Positions 8,608 to 17,256 of a stretch of 17,307 bases of DNA are shown here, piece after piece (positions within the stretch are counted from its first letter, which is position 1; each line of letters starts with the position of its first letter). The position numbers and the translations under genes are program-made. The notes below the pieces were generated by a model. That model did not search any database. It was not told the DNA's origin and saw only the letters and a program-made list of their open reading frames with translations. Origin of the DNA: Trichomonas tenax (taxonomy: Eukaryota; Parabasalia; Trichomonadida; Trichomonadidae); contig JALKBU010001069.1 in NCBI GenBank assembly GCA_023091735.1, positions 1 through 17,307 on the forward strand. Reading direction: 5' to 3'.

Positions 8608-8925
8608 CGGAGCTTCAATTCCTATTCAATAGACATTTTTTCTCACTTCGATTTATCAAACACATTTTCACAAAAAGATGATATAATCAGTTTTAACGAT
8701 AACAAGCTCACACCTTACGACAAAGATGCTTACATTGGCCAGTAGAAGTCATTTGCAGAGTTTTGTGGTTTAGTTCATGGCCAATACCTCTCAACGAATT
8801 CGAACAGACCTCTAAAATTGAAAACTTCTCACGTAGTGGACTCTTAACTAATTCAATCATCATGAAAAGATTACCATATTATTCACGGGCTTGATAGCAC
8901 ACATGTAAGTTTATATGGGGAATGA
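8608..8925 (+). other. Possible coding remnant upstream of the LRR pseudogene
   Basis: In the same frame as the following gene, 8608-8830 reads as plausible protein (for example ISFNDNKLTPYDKDAYIG and KSFAEFCGLVHGQYLSTN) separated by a TAG and followed by further stops. IFSHFDLSNTF here resembles IFSTFDESGTF in the next gene, hinting at an upstream decayed part or an older copy. The evidence is weak. Confidence 0.25.
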
Positions 8926-9782
8926 ATGAGCAAGGATAAAACAATAAAAAATAATCGAATCACAATCAAAATGCGAACGAAAACAAAAATAAAAAAACAA
9001 CAAAATCAAATTTTCATTATTCTTTCATCAGAATTGGTGCAACTCAATTATAATATTTCAAAATCTTTGCGATATATATTTTCCACCTTTGATGAGAGTG
9101 GAACTTTCTCGTGTGCGAAAACAATAGAGATGCACTTCAATGATGGGCTTTTGTATCTTGCTGAGATATTTTGCCCTAACTTCCTCCATCTCTAACTATT
9201 ATTGACTTTAGTTCCTGTCAATATGTTGGAAATCTTCTAGAGATATACGCAAGTCGAACTCCCACTGCATTTTCAATTTATATTAACTGCTTAATGGATT
9301 ACAATCAAACTACACTTTATGTCTATGCAGATATTCATACATATTCTCGTGTAGCTTTCCTTTGGCGTTATCCAAATTCAATTACATTTCCGGATTCTGT
9401 GAAAACTTTTGGTTTTTGGAACACGATTAATTACAAGCTTGTTCTCCCTTATTCCAAAATCCAATGCATGGCATTCCATGGTAGTAGCCAATGGTTGCCA
9501 AATGAAAAGTCTTAACCAAGTGTAACTTCAGTTGGAGATAATGTATTCTTCAATTTGGAAAGGATGAAATATATATCAGCTTATGGATGCACTCGCTTAA
9601 GAAACTCTGTTTTTAATGGAACATCAATCAATTATGTTATTTGTCATGAATCAATTCGAATTAATCTAATTTTGAGCGGAATTCCTCCTGCAAAATTTGA
9701 ATACTGTTTTCATACAAGCGTTGCTATTAATTACAACAGAAATCCTAATATGTTCTTACTTTCAATTTTTGCTTTAATATAG
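8926..9782 (+). pseudogene. Broken BspA-like leucine-rich-repeat protein gene
   Basis: The first part (to 9195) reads in one frame through AKTIEMHFNDGLLYLAEIFC. The coherent sequence then jumps frame at about 9180 (LPPSLTIIDFSSC) and runs to 9782, interrupted only by TAA at 9513-9515. LPPSLTII, PNSITFPDSVKTFGF and PSVTSVGDNVFFNLERMKYI match the TpLRR pattern of BspA-like proteins (LRR_5), a very large surface family in trichomonads thought to serve adhesion. The repeats are divergent and few, and the C-terminus ends in a short hydrophobic tail. The lysine-rich N-terminal 30 codons are low complexity, so the true start is uncertain. One frameshift and one nonsense codon mean it is most likely inactive. 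Confidence 0.55.
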
Positions 9783-10249
9783 CAAAAAATACCCAGTTTT
9801 GCAAGTTGTAATAAAGTTCGTTTGAAAAATTTAATTACAGCTTGCAGTTAATCGGGTATTAAGGCATCATTGCTTGCGCTTATTGAAGCATCCATTATAG
9901 TTGAATGTAAAGGGACAAACACACTTTCTTCATGTCTTTTATTATTGAAACATTTTTTTCCTCATTAATAAAAGAAAGCATGCTAACGTTACACAAAATT
10001 CCAATGCGCATAAAAAGGTTTAAATGCATTTGGCACACGCAAATGCGTACGCAAGAAATAAAAAGTTGCTTTTTTGATTCAAAAATATCAAATTTTAACA
10101 ATCATTATCATAGTGTGATTATTATGCAAAAAGTGATAATTTTGACATGCCAAAACTAGGTATATTAAAGTTGGATCATTATATCAAAGTTAATGTAAAT
10201 GACATGCTTGCAATAATTTATTTTTTGGGAGGAATGAAATTTTAGAGTT
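9783..10249. other. Spacer with short dyads and motif copies
   Basis: No gene is supported; two opposed frames of 68-75 codons around 9895-10159 overlap each other and look accidental. GCATTTG (10026-10032) and CAAATGC (10040-10046) form a 7-bp hairpin. AAAAAGTGATAA (about 10128-10139) and TTTTGACATGCCAAAA (about 10140-10155) are variants of the two recurring motifs of this window. Confidence 0.4.
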
Positions 10250-10738
10250 TTATAACTTTTGGATTTCTTCCATTAAAGAAGGAATTCCAAATTGATCGGC
10301 GTATTCAAGGAAACTCTCTTTTCCTTGGCGAAGGATGCCAACAAGGAAACTGCGCAAGTCATAATATTCAGCGCAAGAACGAGCATCGAATGGAAGTCAG
10401 TATGTCATAGCAAGGTTCTCAGAGATATCAATGTTGTGTGATGCTACAGCCAATGTCATCAGTTCTTCGTCAGGCTAATATCCTTTTGCAAGCAAATTAG
10501 TAATGATCTCATTGTAGAGTTCAGAGCTCTTGCCGTAGAAAGACATACGAAGTGTTCTTGGTGAAATATCAGCGCTAAGAACAGCCAAGAAACGGAATAT
10601 TTTGATGGAACATTAAAGCGCACACCAGTTGATGTATGTCATCTTTCAATATTATTGATCCAACGCTTCCTTCAGGACAAACATTGAGAAGTTCTTCAAC
10701 TGACTTCGAAGTATATTCTCTGATGCTGTTTTCATTTG
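10250..10738 (-). pseudogene. Unrecognised 5'-truncated gene fragment
   Basis: The minus strand reads as protein from about 10738 (SKSVEELLNVCPEGSVGSII) to about 10600, then shifts frame and continues (FRFLAVLSADISPRTLRMSF). It passes TAG at 10475-10477 and TGA at 10397-10399, and ends with SFLEYADQFGIPSLMEEIQK and TAA at 10250-10252. No ATG starts the first frame and no family is recognised. The sequence is mostly helical and acidic/leucine-rich at the end. Its missing 5' end meets the next pseudogene head to head within about 10 bp. With two stops and one frameshift it cannot make a full protein. Confidence 0.6.
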
Positions 10739-10745
10739 TAAAAAA

Positions 10746-12244
10746 ATGGATGAAAATGTCGTTATAAGTCGTCTTGCAGAGTTCGTCGTTGGCCAAATCG
10801 AGTCTCTTGGTGATTTAAACGATGAAATTTTACTCGGTACATTGATTGAAATCATCGAAAAGGAAAAAAATCAAGCTCTTGGCGTTATTATCGATATTTA
10901 CGCAGAATATGTTGATAAATGTCCGAATTTTAGGAACACAACAACAAGAAAACTCAAAAATCTTCTAAATGCATCAGAATCATTAGAAAATTGACAAAAT
11001 TCAGTTTCAAAATTAATTATTTTACTTTCATTCCTTTCTAACGAAAGAATAGAGAAAACATTGACTATTTCAATCGATTTATCCCAAATTTTACTTGAAA
11101 ACACAAAGAAAGTTCCATTTAATTTCATTTCTGCCTTTGACGATTTAATTATCAAAAATATGAATGATGAAATACGCGACGTAGTGATAAATACATTTAT
11201 TGCCAATGTGCAATCAGAAAAATCACTTCCATCATTTTTATGTTTTTCACCAATCAGTGAAGACATTCTTATTTATTATCCAGACTCTCGCCAAATATTC
11301 ATTGACAAAATAGTCCAATATTTCGATGGAAATGATATCGTGCAAACATCTTCTTGTCTGTTTTTGAAGTATTTTATTCCTGTGCTTTCAGAAGATTATG
11401 AATTTGATGTCGAGAAAGTTGATAAAATCATCGAAAGCATGTTGAGTGGTAGCATCAAATCATTTAATGGAGTTTCTTTGGCAAATATGATTTCTCCTGA
11501 ACCATTTTATTTCATCTTTATTCAAACTTATATTGAAAAACTTTCACAAAAGTCAACAAAAGCACATAAAATAAGCACCAAACTTATTGAAAATGTTAAA
11601 TTCCGAGTTACTATTCATATTCTTCCTGTTTTAAGTGTCGCTGTTGAAACAGGAGTTGTTGACAAACAAAATGCAATCAAAATCGTCGATTTCATTCAAA
11701 AATTTATATCAAAGATTATTCCTTCAGATATTGCAGAGATCGTTTGTGTTTCTGAAACACTGTTATGCCTCATGAAGTCATTCGATAAGATCTTAAATCC
11801 AATTTAAGGATATATTTCTAAATTAACAGAGATTGCTGATGAAACAATGCCAAAGATTTCAAAATTTGTATTCTTTGCGCTTTCTCAACATGACATCAAA
11901 TGGAATGATAAATCAATTAATGATTTCCTGTTTTTCGCCAAAATAATGCCATTCCAATGTTCACCTGAAGATTTCCAAGAAATTATTCAATCTTTTATTA
12001 ACATTACCGAAAAAGAAGAAACTCTTCATGAATATCGCATTAACATTATCAAGCATTTGCAAATCTTCTTGTTCTCGAAAGGAGAGATCAGGATGAAATT
12101 GGACTTATTCTTGAGCAATCAATGGTTATGAAAAGTCATATTCGTAATTTCATTCAGAAGAATCCAAATATTCAGCAATTTATTGTTGAAGATTTCAAAT
12201 CATCAAGAAGCAAGACCGCAAGATTCAATGCTATTATTAGATAA
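10746..12244 (+). pseudogene. Decayed HEAT/ARM-like helical repeat protein gene
   Basis: From the ATG at 10746 one frame stays coherent for about 445 codons, apart from TGA at 10992-10994 and TAA at 11805-11807. A one-base shift at about 12080-12083 then moves it to the frame that ends at TAA 12242-12244 (IGLILEQSMVMKSHIRNFIQ). About 498 codons in total. The composition is leucine/isoleucine-rich amphipathic helices with no transmembrane span or signal peptide, as in alpha-solenoid proteins such as importin- or exportin-like factors. I cannot name the family. It is not obviously a copy of the intact solenoid gene at 14779. The few lesions over 1.5 kb suggest recent loss. No initiator is visible before the ATG, and the 5' end abuts another truncated gene. 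Confidence 0.65.
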
Positions 12245-12285
12245 AATAGATGTTTATTGAATAGATTTATGGTGTTATTGAATTG

Positions 12286-12852
12286 TCATACTTGGAATAC
12301 GCTTTTCGAGCCAAGCATACCATTATCTGCAATAACAATTCCAACAGCAGCATCACTAAGTCGATTTGATTTTGATTTCACTGAAAGCGATTCAACATTT
12401 TCGTAGTTTTGCTTTCCATTTGTTGTAGTCTCTTCTTCACCTGTTGGACTATTGTCATTAGAATATGTTGAAATTAATTCTGATAATGCATATGCGCCCT
12501 TCAAATTACTTTTGTTGATCCTTCCGAAGAATGATGGTATTTGACTTTAATGTTAACATATATCTATTGTTCTCATTTGTGATAGTAAATATCATCTCTC
12601 CTGGTTCATTATTGATATAAAAGAAAATGGAATCGTATAAAAATGTGGATCTAATATCACTTCCATTTGGTTATCTGCCGCACCAACATGATGCTAGCGA
12701 TCTTTGTCGCCGTGATAAATATTGCAAGTAATCCAAATTTGTTCTTGTTTACGTGTCAGAATTTCGAGAAAAGTGGGGTATTCATTTATAGTCGTGGTAC
12801 ACCTGATCTCGATTGTCGAAGCATAGATTAAGTTCTGTTGTCTACCAAGCAT
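12286..12852 (-). pseudogene. Unrecognised broken gene, beta-rich protein
   Basis: An ATG at 12852 opens 52 codons (ending CNIYHGDKDR) to TAG at 12694-12696. Coherent sequence continues (HHVGAADNQMEVILDPHFYT), shifts one base near 12634, and goes on as FFYINNEPGEMIFTITNENN. It passes a TAA with another shift near 12510 and ends as the 72-codon frame 12504-12286 (rich in T, E, N and S, then LSDAAVGIVIADNGM). The alternating hydrophobic pattern suggests beta strands with a polar C-terminal tail. No family is recognised. Its 5' end overlaps the start of the glycine-rich pseudogene on the other strand, so the true 5' limit of both is uncertain. Confidence 0.5.
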
Positions 12853-13724
12853 ATAACTTTACATATTCTGGCCAATCTGAACAGCTCGAACTCATTCCTT
12901 GGACCTATCAATTTGAATTATGGGGAGCAAGCGCCGGGGATACCGTCATACAAAACAATAAAGGCTATGGCGGAAATGGAGGCTATACGACATGCGATTT
13001 GATGTTAGGAGAAACAACTCGAATATTTATAAACGTTGGGGGTCAAGGCCAATCTTAAACTGGTTATGCTGTTCATGGTGGATTCAATGGAGGAGGAAGT
13101 CCTCGAGTTCCCGAGAATTTAAATTGTCAAAACATTATAAAAGGTTCAGGAGGTGGTTCTTCTGATATCAGAATATCAGAAAACTCGATATATCATCGTG
13201 TAATTGTTGCGGGTGGTGGTTCGTCTGGTAGATGGAAATCATACTTCACATCATCTGGAGGTTGTGGAGGCGGCTTGCAAGAGAAAATTCCCCAGAAAAC
13301 CACGAATATGATGCTCTAGGAGGAGCGCAAACAGATGGAATTCTGTCAGTTAAAAGACTGAAAGATAATTTCTTTTATGGGGCGAATTCTGAAACATTAT
13401 ATTCTGGATGTGGAGGCGGTGGATGGTATGGAGGAGGATCTGGAGCTCAAAATGGTGCAGGTGGTGGGGGATCGAGATTTTATTTGTCCTATGAAACAAG
13501 AGGTTTTCATGGGAAATTGTCAAACATTGCCTGGTGATACAGGTATGCCTTCGCTATACACAAATGAAACTATGATTGGTAATCGCGGAAATGGATATGT
13601 TAGAATTTCTCGAATTGATGCAAAATATGTTTTAGTATTTTTGCAAAGAAACTCTTGTCAAGTTGTTCATAGGGCACTATCACTATCTAATATATTGTCA
13701 ATCCTTATATATACGAGAACATGA
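12813..13724 (+). pseudogene. Glycine-rich (Gly_rich/ALK-type) protein gene, broken
   Basis: The protein pattern is that of the Gly_rich domain also found in ALK/LTK receptors and abundant in trichomonads. It opens with YQFELWGASAGD, then GYGGNGGYTTCDLMLGETTR with FINVGGQG, RVIVAGGGSSG, SGCGGGGWYGGGSGAQ, GGGGSRFYLSYE and finally TGMPSLYTNETMIGNRGNGY. Reading it requires passing TAA (13056-13058), a frame change near 13282-13300, and a change back near 13505-13525. There is no ATG: the frame is open only from about 12807, so the 5' end is missing. After the domain about 35 residues lead to a stop at 13724. It is likely derived from a secreted or membrane surface protein. Confidence 0.8.
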
Positions 13725-13940
13725 TATAATTGTATTGTTCGAGTCCAAATTTATGAATTGGCTATTTTCTTAGCAACAATAAATTATATGTTTGTATTTA
13801 TTAATAATCATGACTAAATCATTCTTATATAATAAAAATTTACAATGGAAATTTCATTTTTTACTGAATTAGGAAATCTATTGATGGTCTAATCATTGCC
13901 ATTAATTGGCTGATGAAATTTAATGTTTTTTTACTCACAA
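13725..13940. other. Short spacer, convergent 3' ends
   Basis: AT-rich with no gene. GTTCGAGTCC (about 13738-13747) looks like a tRNA B-box, but the flanks do not form a T-arm or cloverleaf. Confidence 0.35.
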
Positions 13941-14459
13941 TTAAAACTTAACATTAACTTTTAAATTTGAATTTCCATTTTTGGGAGAACGCTTTAGCAG
14001 TCTGGATCTATAGTTTGTCATGAAAACTCTAATCTTCCTTTCATCTAATCCTGTCTTTGCCATCAATTCTCTGAACTCTTTCATTGATGGATATGGTTGA
14101 TTTGCGTGATCATTGAGCCATTCAAAGAGAATAACTCGAGAAGAATCCGGTAGTTTGTTGTGGCATTGTCCTTTCTTTTCAGAAATCACTTTTAGTGGCT
14201 TTCCAAAAATGATTCTCGAAACATGGATTCCACCGTAGAGGACACAGTACTTTTGTTGTGGATCGATGTTTTCTGTTAAGTTTTTGCTGCTTGGTTCGAA
14301 TCCAAGAGGTTCATTCATCCCGAATACAACTGAATCTGGCTGAACGTTGTCGAAATGGAACGGTAGGTCATCTATTCCGGTCGCATCCATGTCAAAATCG
14401 TTATTTTCTGTGTATTCGAACTTTCCTAACTCTTGATCGCTGTCAATGCCTAAATCCAT
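13941..14459 (-). CDS. TALE-type homeodomain protein, divergent
   Basis: The ATG at 14459 gives 172 residues; an upstream in-frame GTG is followed further up by a stop. The first ~60 residues are acidic, like an activation region. Residues ~98-158 match the KN/TALE homeodomain. Helix 1 is SSRVILFEWLNDHA, the three-residue loop extension carries the hallmark PYP (122-124), helix 2 is KEFRELMAKTGL, and the recognition helix is DERKIRVFMTNYRSRL. Aligned with TALE proteins, the DNA-contacting N51 (residue 149), R53 and R55 are kept, but the nearly invariant W48 is replaced by F (146). It should act in the nucleus as a sequence-specific DNA-binding regulator. It is divergent from the solenoid gene at 14779. 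A consensus initiator lies 7 nt before the ATG. Confidence 0.8.
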   Translation of the reverse strand: MDLGIDSDQELGKFEYTENNDFDMDATGIDDLPFHFDNVQPDSVVFGMNEPLGFEPSSKNLTENIDPQQKYCVLYGGIHVSRIIFGKPLKVISEKKGQCHNKLPDSSRVILFEWLNDHANQPYPSMKEFRELMAKTGLDERKIRVFMTNYRSRLLKRSPKNGNSNLKVNVKF

Positions 14460-14778
14460 TGGAAGTGAACTTCCTTTCACCCCTGTTTATTTTTGTTGGG
14501 CCCCTTTTATTTAAATTATGCTATTTTTCACCATTCTTGTTAAATCTGAACAATTTTCAGTCTATACTTTGATATTTTAAACACATTTGACCAATATTAA
14601 AAATATTATTCAAAAATTTTCAATTTGCTAAAGGGCTAATGAGGATAAAGATGGTCATATAAGGAACAATTTATAGTTCGATTTTCCGGAAAAAATAATT
14701 TGTTAAATTTTAAAATTGTCATGTAAAATATACTTGTCATGTAAATTGTCAAATATATAGAGTCAAAAGTAATTTTCC
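14460..14778. promoter_or_regulatory. Divergent promoter region, homeodomain and solenoid genes
   Basis: A 319-bp spacer between two divergent start codons. Near the right-hand gene it carries TGTCATGTAAA twice (14717-14727 and 14735-14745), then ATTGTCAAATATATAG and GAGTCAAAAGT (about 14760-14770), 10-20 nt before the ATG at 14779. GGGCCC at about 14499-14504 is an isolated GC-rich palindrome. Shared regulation of the two genes is possible but not shown. Confidence 0.4.
14461..14468 (-). promoter_or_regulatory. Initiator for the homeodomain gene
   Basis: On the minus strand TCACTTCC sits just before AATG. It matches the trichomonad initiator TCA(C/T)(T/A); the A at 14466 would start a 7-nt leader, within the short range usual for these organisms. 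Position and match together make this the best promoter call in the window. Confidence 0.5.
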
Positions 14779-16335
14779 ATGTGGATTAAAACAGAAACAG
14801 AAATCGATTTACAGAAAATAAAACCCGTGGTAGAACAGCCTGAAGATAATGAAATAATAAAGTTCGAAAACAACGAAGAATTCTGCGTTTGGATGAATGA
14901 TGCATTTGTTCATTTTGCAGAAGCAATAAATACCAATCTAGAAAATGCTCGAAATATCATCAATGATGTCTCAAATGCACATATACAAGATTTAAGCGAA
15001 TTTTATAATCAACAACAAATTTCAGGTATTTACCAAAATACTGGTTTCGTTGCACTCTCTATGTCAATACTCAATGCATCTTCGAGAGTTGTGAGTTCAA
15101 GTGAATTGGAATCTATCGAGAATGAAATATTAGAAAAAGTATTAGGATTACTTGCTTTAGTTACAAGTGTTTCATCCACTATTGCCGAGATGTTATATAA
15201 AGAATACTTTTTTGAGATATCGACTAATGCTCAAAATCGAGATTTAATTTCACCAAGTAATTATCTTTTATGCATCGAAATATACACAAATTTGTTCAAA
15301 ATATGCCCTCCCAATCTTCTAATTGAAGCTTACAATTTCGAAATGATTTCAAATTTGATTCAAATAATTTCTCACGAATTTCGCAGTGACAATTCATTGG
15401 CCGAATCTGATTCAATAGTTTGCGATTGTCTCAATTCATTTTTCCAACGTGCTACAAAAATTAATGTAATCAAAATTAAAGAAAAGGCTGAACAATATAT
15501 TGCACTCATATTTCGGGTTCACTTGGATGCTAGAATACATATATTGCGTTTAATATACTTTTTATTGACTTTTCCAATCAATGAAAATGGTTCAGCGACT
15601 TTATCTATGAGAGCCTTTTTAAAGATGCAAAATGAAGAAAAGCAGTCCGTTATGTTATTTGTTATTGATCAGATTGGAACATTTGGAGCAATGTCAGATT
15701 TATCAATCAAAATCGTTAATGTTTTGTTGACTTCAACATCAAGTATACCTCCGAATATAATATATAAATATTTCATCAAGATCAACTTTGGATCACTCAG
15801 GAAGATTATATTAGAACTTAGCGCCAATGATGATCGTATTCTTCATATTCTTTACCTTGTGAAGTATGCAATTATGTTAGATTTCTTAGAAAATGTTCCC
15901 GAAAAATTTGCACCTGATGGACCTTTCTTTAAGATTCTTTTAGATAGCAGCATTTTGAAATATATCCTTGAATATTACTCTGAGGCAGCTCATGCACTTA
16001 AATTGGTTACAGTTGATATTCTATGTTTATCTATTGAATTTGTAATGAAGTTTGGTTTTAATTTTGATGGTATTCAGTTTTTAGTTGAAGCCAAAATATT
16101 TGAAGCATTGATTGCTGCAATGGAACTTGGAAACTTTGAATTGACTGCTAAAATCATTAACACCATTAGAAAACTAATGGAGAATTTAGTGGTATCAAAT
16201 CAAGATGTCTACAATAGTATACATGAAATTCTTAGTGCAAACGGTATTGGTGATGTACTTCTAGATTACGAAGGCTCAGAAATTGATGAAATGGCGCATC
16301 ACCTTTATGTGTGCCTCATTCCAGAAGAAGAGTAA
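14779..16335 (+). CDS. Large alpha-helical (ARM/HEAT-like) protein, unrecognised
   Basis: An intact 518-residue frame starting at ATG 14779 and ending in TAA. After an acidic N-terminal ~30 residues it is a series of amphipathic helices of 12-20 residues rich in I, L, A and N (for example IVCDCLNSFFQRATKI, KIINTIRKLMENLVVS), as in armadillo/HEAT solenoids. It ends in an acidic tail (LIPEEE). No signal peptide or transmembrane segment is seen, and no catalytic motif is recognised. Such proteins are usually cytoplasmic or nuclear scaffolds. I know no named family for it and suspect it is lineage-specific. Codon use is AT-rich, like the TMEM161-like gene. Confidence 0.85.
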   Translation: MWIKTETEIDLQKIKPVVEQPEDNEIIKFENNEEFCVWMNDAFVHFAEAINTNLENARNIINDVSNAHIQDLSEFYNQQQISGIYQNTGFVALSMSILNASSRVVSSSELESIENEILEKVLGLLALVTSVSSTIAEMLYKEYFFEISTNAQNRDLISPSNYLLCIEIYTNLFKICPPNLLIEAYNFEMISNLIQIISHEFRSDNSLAESDSIVCDCLNSFFQRATKINVIKIKEKAEQYIALIFRVHLDARIHILRLIYFLLTFPINENGSATLSMRAFLKMQNEEKQSVMLFVIDQIGTFGAMSDLSIKIVNVLLTSTSSIPPNIIYKYFIKINFGSLRKIILELSANDDRILHILYLVKYAIMLDFLENVPEKFAPDGPFFKILLDSSILKYILEYYSEAAHALKLVTVDILCLSIEFVMKFGFNFDGIQFLVEAKIFEALIAAMELGNFELTAKIINTIRKLMENLVVSNQDVYNSIHEILSANGIGDVLLDYEGSEIDEMAHHLYVCLIPEEE

Positions 16336-16620
16336 CTCAATTAAATATTGTTTGTTAAAATTTATCTTATCGAAATATGGATTTACTCCAAAATATATTG
16401 CTGCATGTCAGAACAATCAAAATTAATAGAGATTTATATAGGTCATGAATATAGATTTAGTTTGTGTTTATGAATATTGTTGCATACCGAAAATTGTCAT
16501 GAAAAGTGATACAAAAGTGATAGTATCTGACATGTAAACATGAATATTTGATAAATAAATATTTACGCGGCATGTGATTATAAATGATTATTGGAAGAAT
16601 GATGTCCTATATTTGTTTAA
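16336..16620. other. 3' spacer with motif copies
   Basis: Non-coding. It contains AAAAGTGAT twice (about 16502-16520) followed by TGACATGTAAA (16528-16538). No gene was seen. Confidence 0.4.
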
Positions 16621-16624
16621 ATTT

Positions 16625-16830
16625 ACTTTGAAAAGAAAAATTAAGTGCTTCATTGACATTGGTATCCAAAATTGTAGCAATCCGGTCCACAGTTCTTCCT
16701 TTCAGACTCGATCTTCGAAATAATCAGCGATTTACTCTCCAGAATGCTTCTGAAAGGAAGAACTGTGTACCGGATTGCTCGCACCTTGGCTACAAGTCCC
16801 AATCAAGCATTTAATTTTGCTCTTCAGAGG
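16625..16830. repeat. Inverted repeat with 31-bp conserved core arms
   Basis: Positions 16676-16706 pair with 16749-16779 at 30 of 31 sites (core TGAAAGGAAGAACTGTG). Outside the core the two sides remain visibly related for about 50 bp more in inverted orientation (16625-16675 versus 16780-16830), for example AATCAAGCATTTAATTTT against a similar minus-strand run, but with many differences. The spacer between the cores is 42 bp. The reading frame is not conserved among the copies, so this is a DNA repeat, not a gene. Confidence 0.8.
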
Positions 16831-16869
16831 CATTCTGAAGTGGAAATCTTTGATTTCTTAATGATGGCG

Positions 16870-16964
16870 TATGAAAGGAAGATCTGTGAGTTTAGCTACT
16901 AACATTCGTGGTACCTGTGTCAATGTAATCCCCAGTTCTTCCCGTCAGACGCGATTTTGAAATA
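16870..16964. repeat. Second, diverged pair of the same repeat
   Basis: TGAAAGGAAGATCTGTG (16872-16888, plus orientation) and the segment 16927-16964 (minus orientation; CAGTTCTTCCCGTCAGACG followed by CGATTTTGAAATAA) are diverged copies of the repeat at 16676-16779. The latter matches 16678-16725 over about 40 bp. The copies along 16676-16964 therefore run minus, plus, plus, minus. Confidence 0.65.
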
Positions 16965-16990
16965 AAAACTAATACATAATTTGAATGATT

Positions 16991-17256
16991 ATATGACTTT
17001 ACATGTCAAAACATATTAATATTTTGACACATAAAACAAGAGATTCTGACTACTTTACATGTCAGATAATGTCACTTTTTCGGGACAACTTTCGGTACGT
17101 GACATGTGTTTATGAATATTAAAAGTTTAGAATTTGAAATTTGAGTCTATGACAAAAGTGAACATCAAAAGTGACAGAGAAACCTTAAAGTCACTTTTCA
17201 TGAATAAACTGTCACTTTTTGCACGGGCAAATTGTCACCTTTATAAAAAGTGTCAT
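16991..17256. repeat. Cluster of TTTACATGTCA and GTCACTTTT motifs
   Basis: TTTACATGTCA occurs at 16998-17008 and 17054-17064, with variants TGACACATAAA (17025-17035) and TGACATGTGTT (about 17100-17110). GTCACTTTT occurs at 17071, 17190 and 17211, its complement AAAAGTGAC near 17168, and near-copies at about 17155, 17234 and 17246. At least nine motif copies fall in about 260 bp with no gene. TCACTTT also fits the trichomonad initiator consensus, so this may be an array of promoter-like elements or binding sites for a gene beyond the right edge. Confidence 0.6.

Noticed and set aside
9895..10159. Opposed 68- and 75-codon frames
   Set aside because: They overlap on opposite strands, have no domain and no conserved features.
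5657..13724. Reassigned stop codons (ciliate-like code)
   Set aside because: Intact genes in the window have no internal stops and terminate with TAA or TGA, and most interrupted genes also carry frameshifts.
14288..14312. Perfect tRNA T-arm-like sequence (CTTGG, TTCGAAT, CCAAG) on the plus strand
   Set aside because: It lies inside the homeodomain coding sequence, and no acceptor stem, D-arm or anticodon arm is found at the right distance.
16743..16904. 53-codon frame inside the repeat family (MLLKGRTVYRIARTLATS...)
   Set aside because: The other repeat copies do not keep this frame, so conservation is at DNA level, not protein level.
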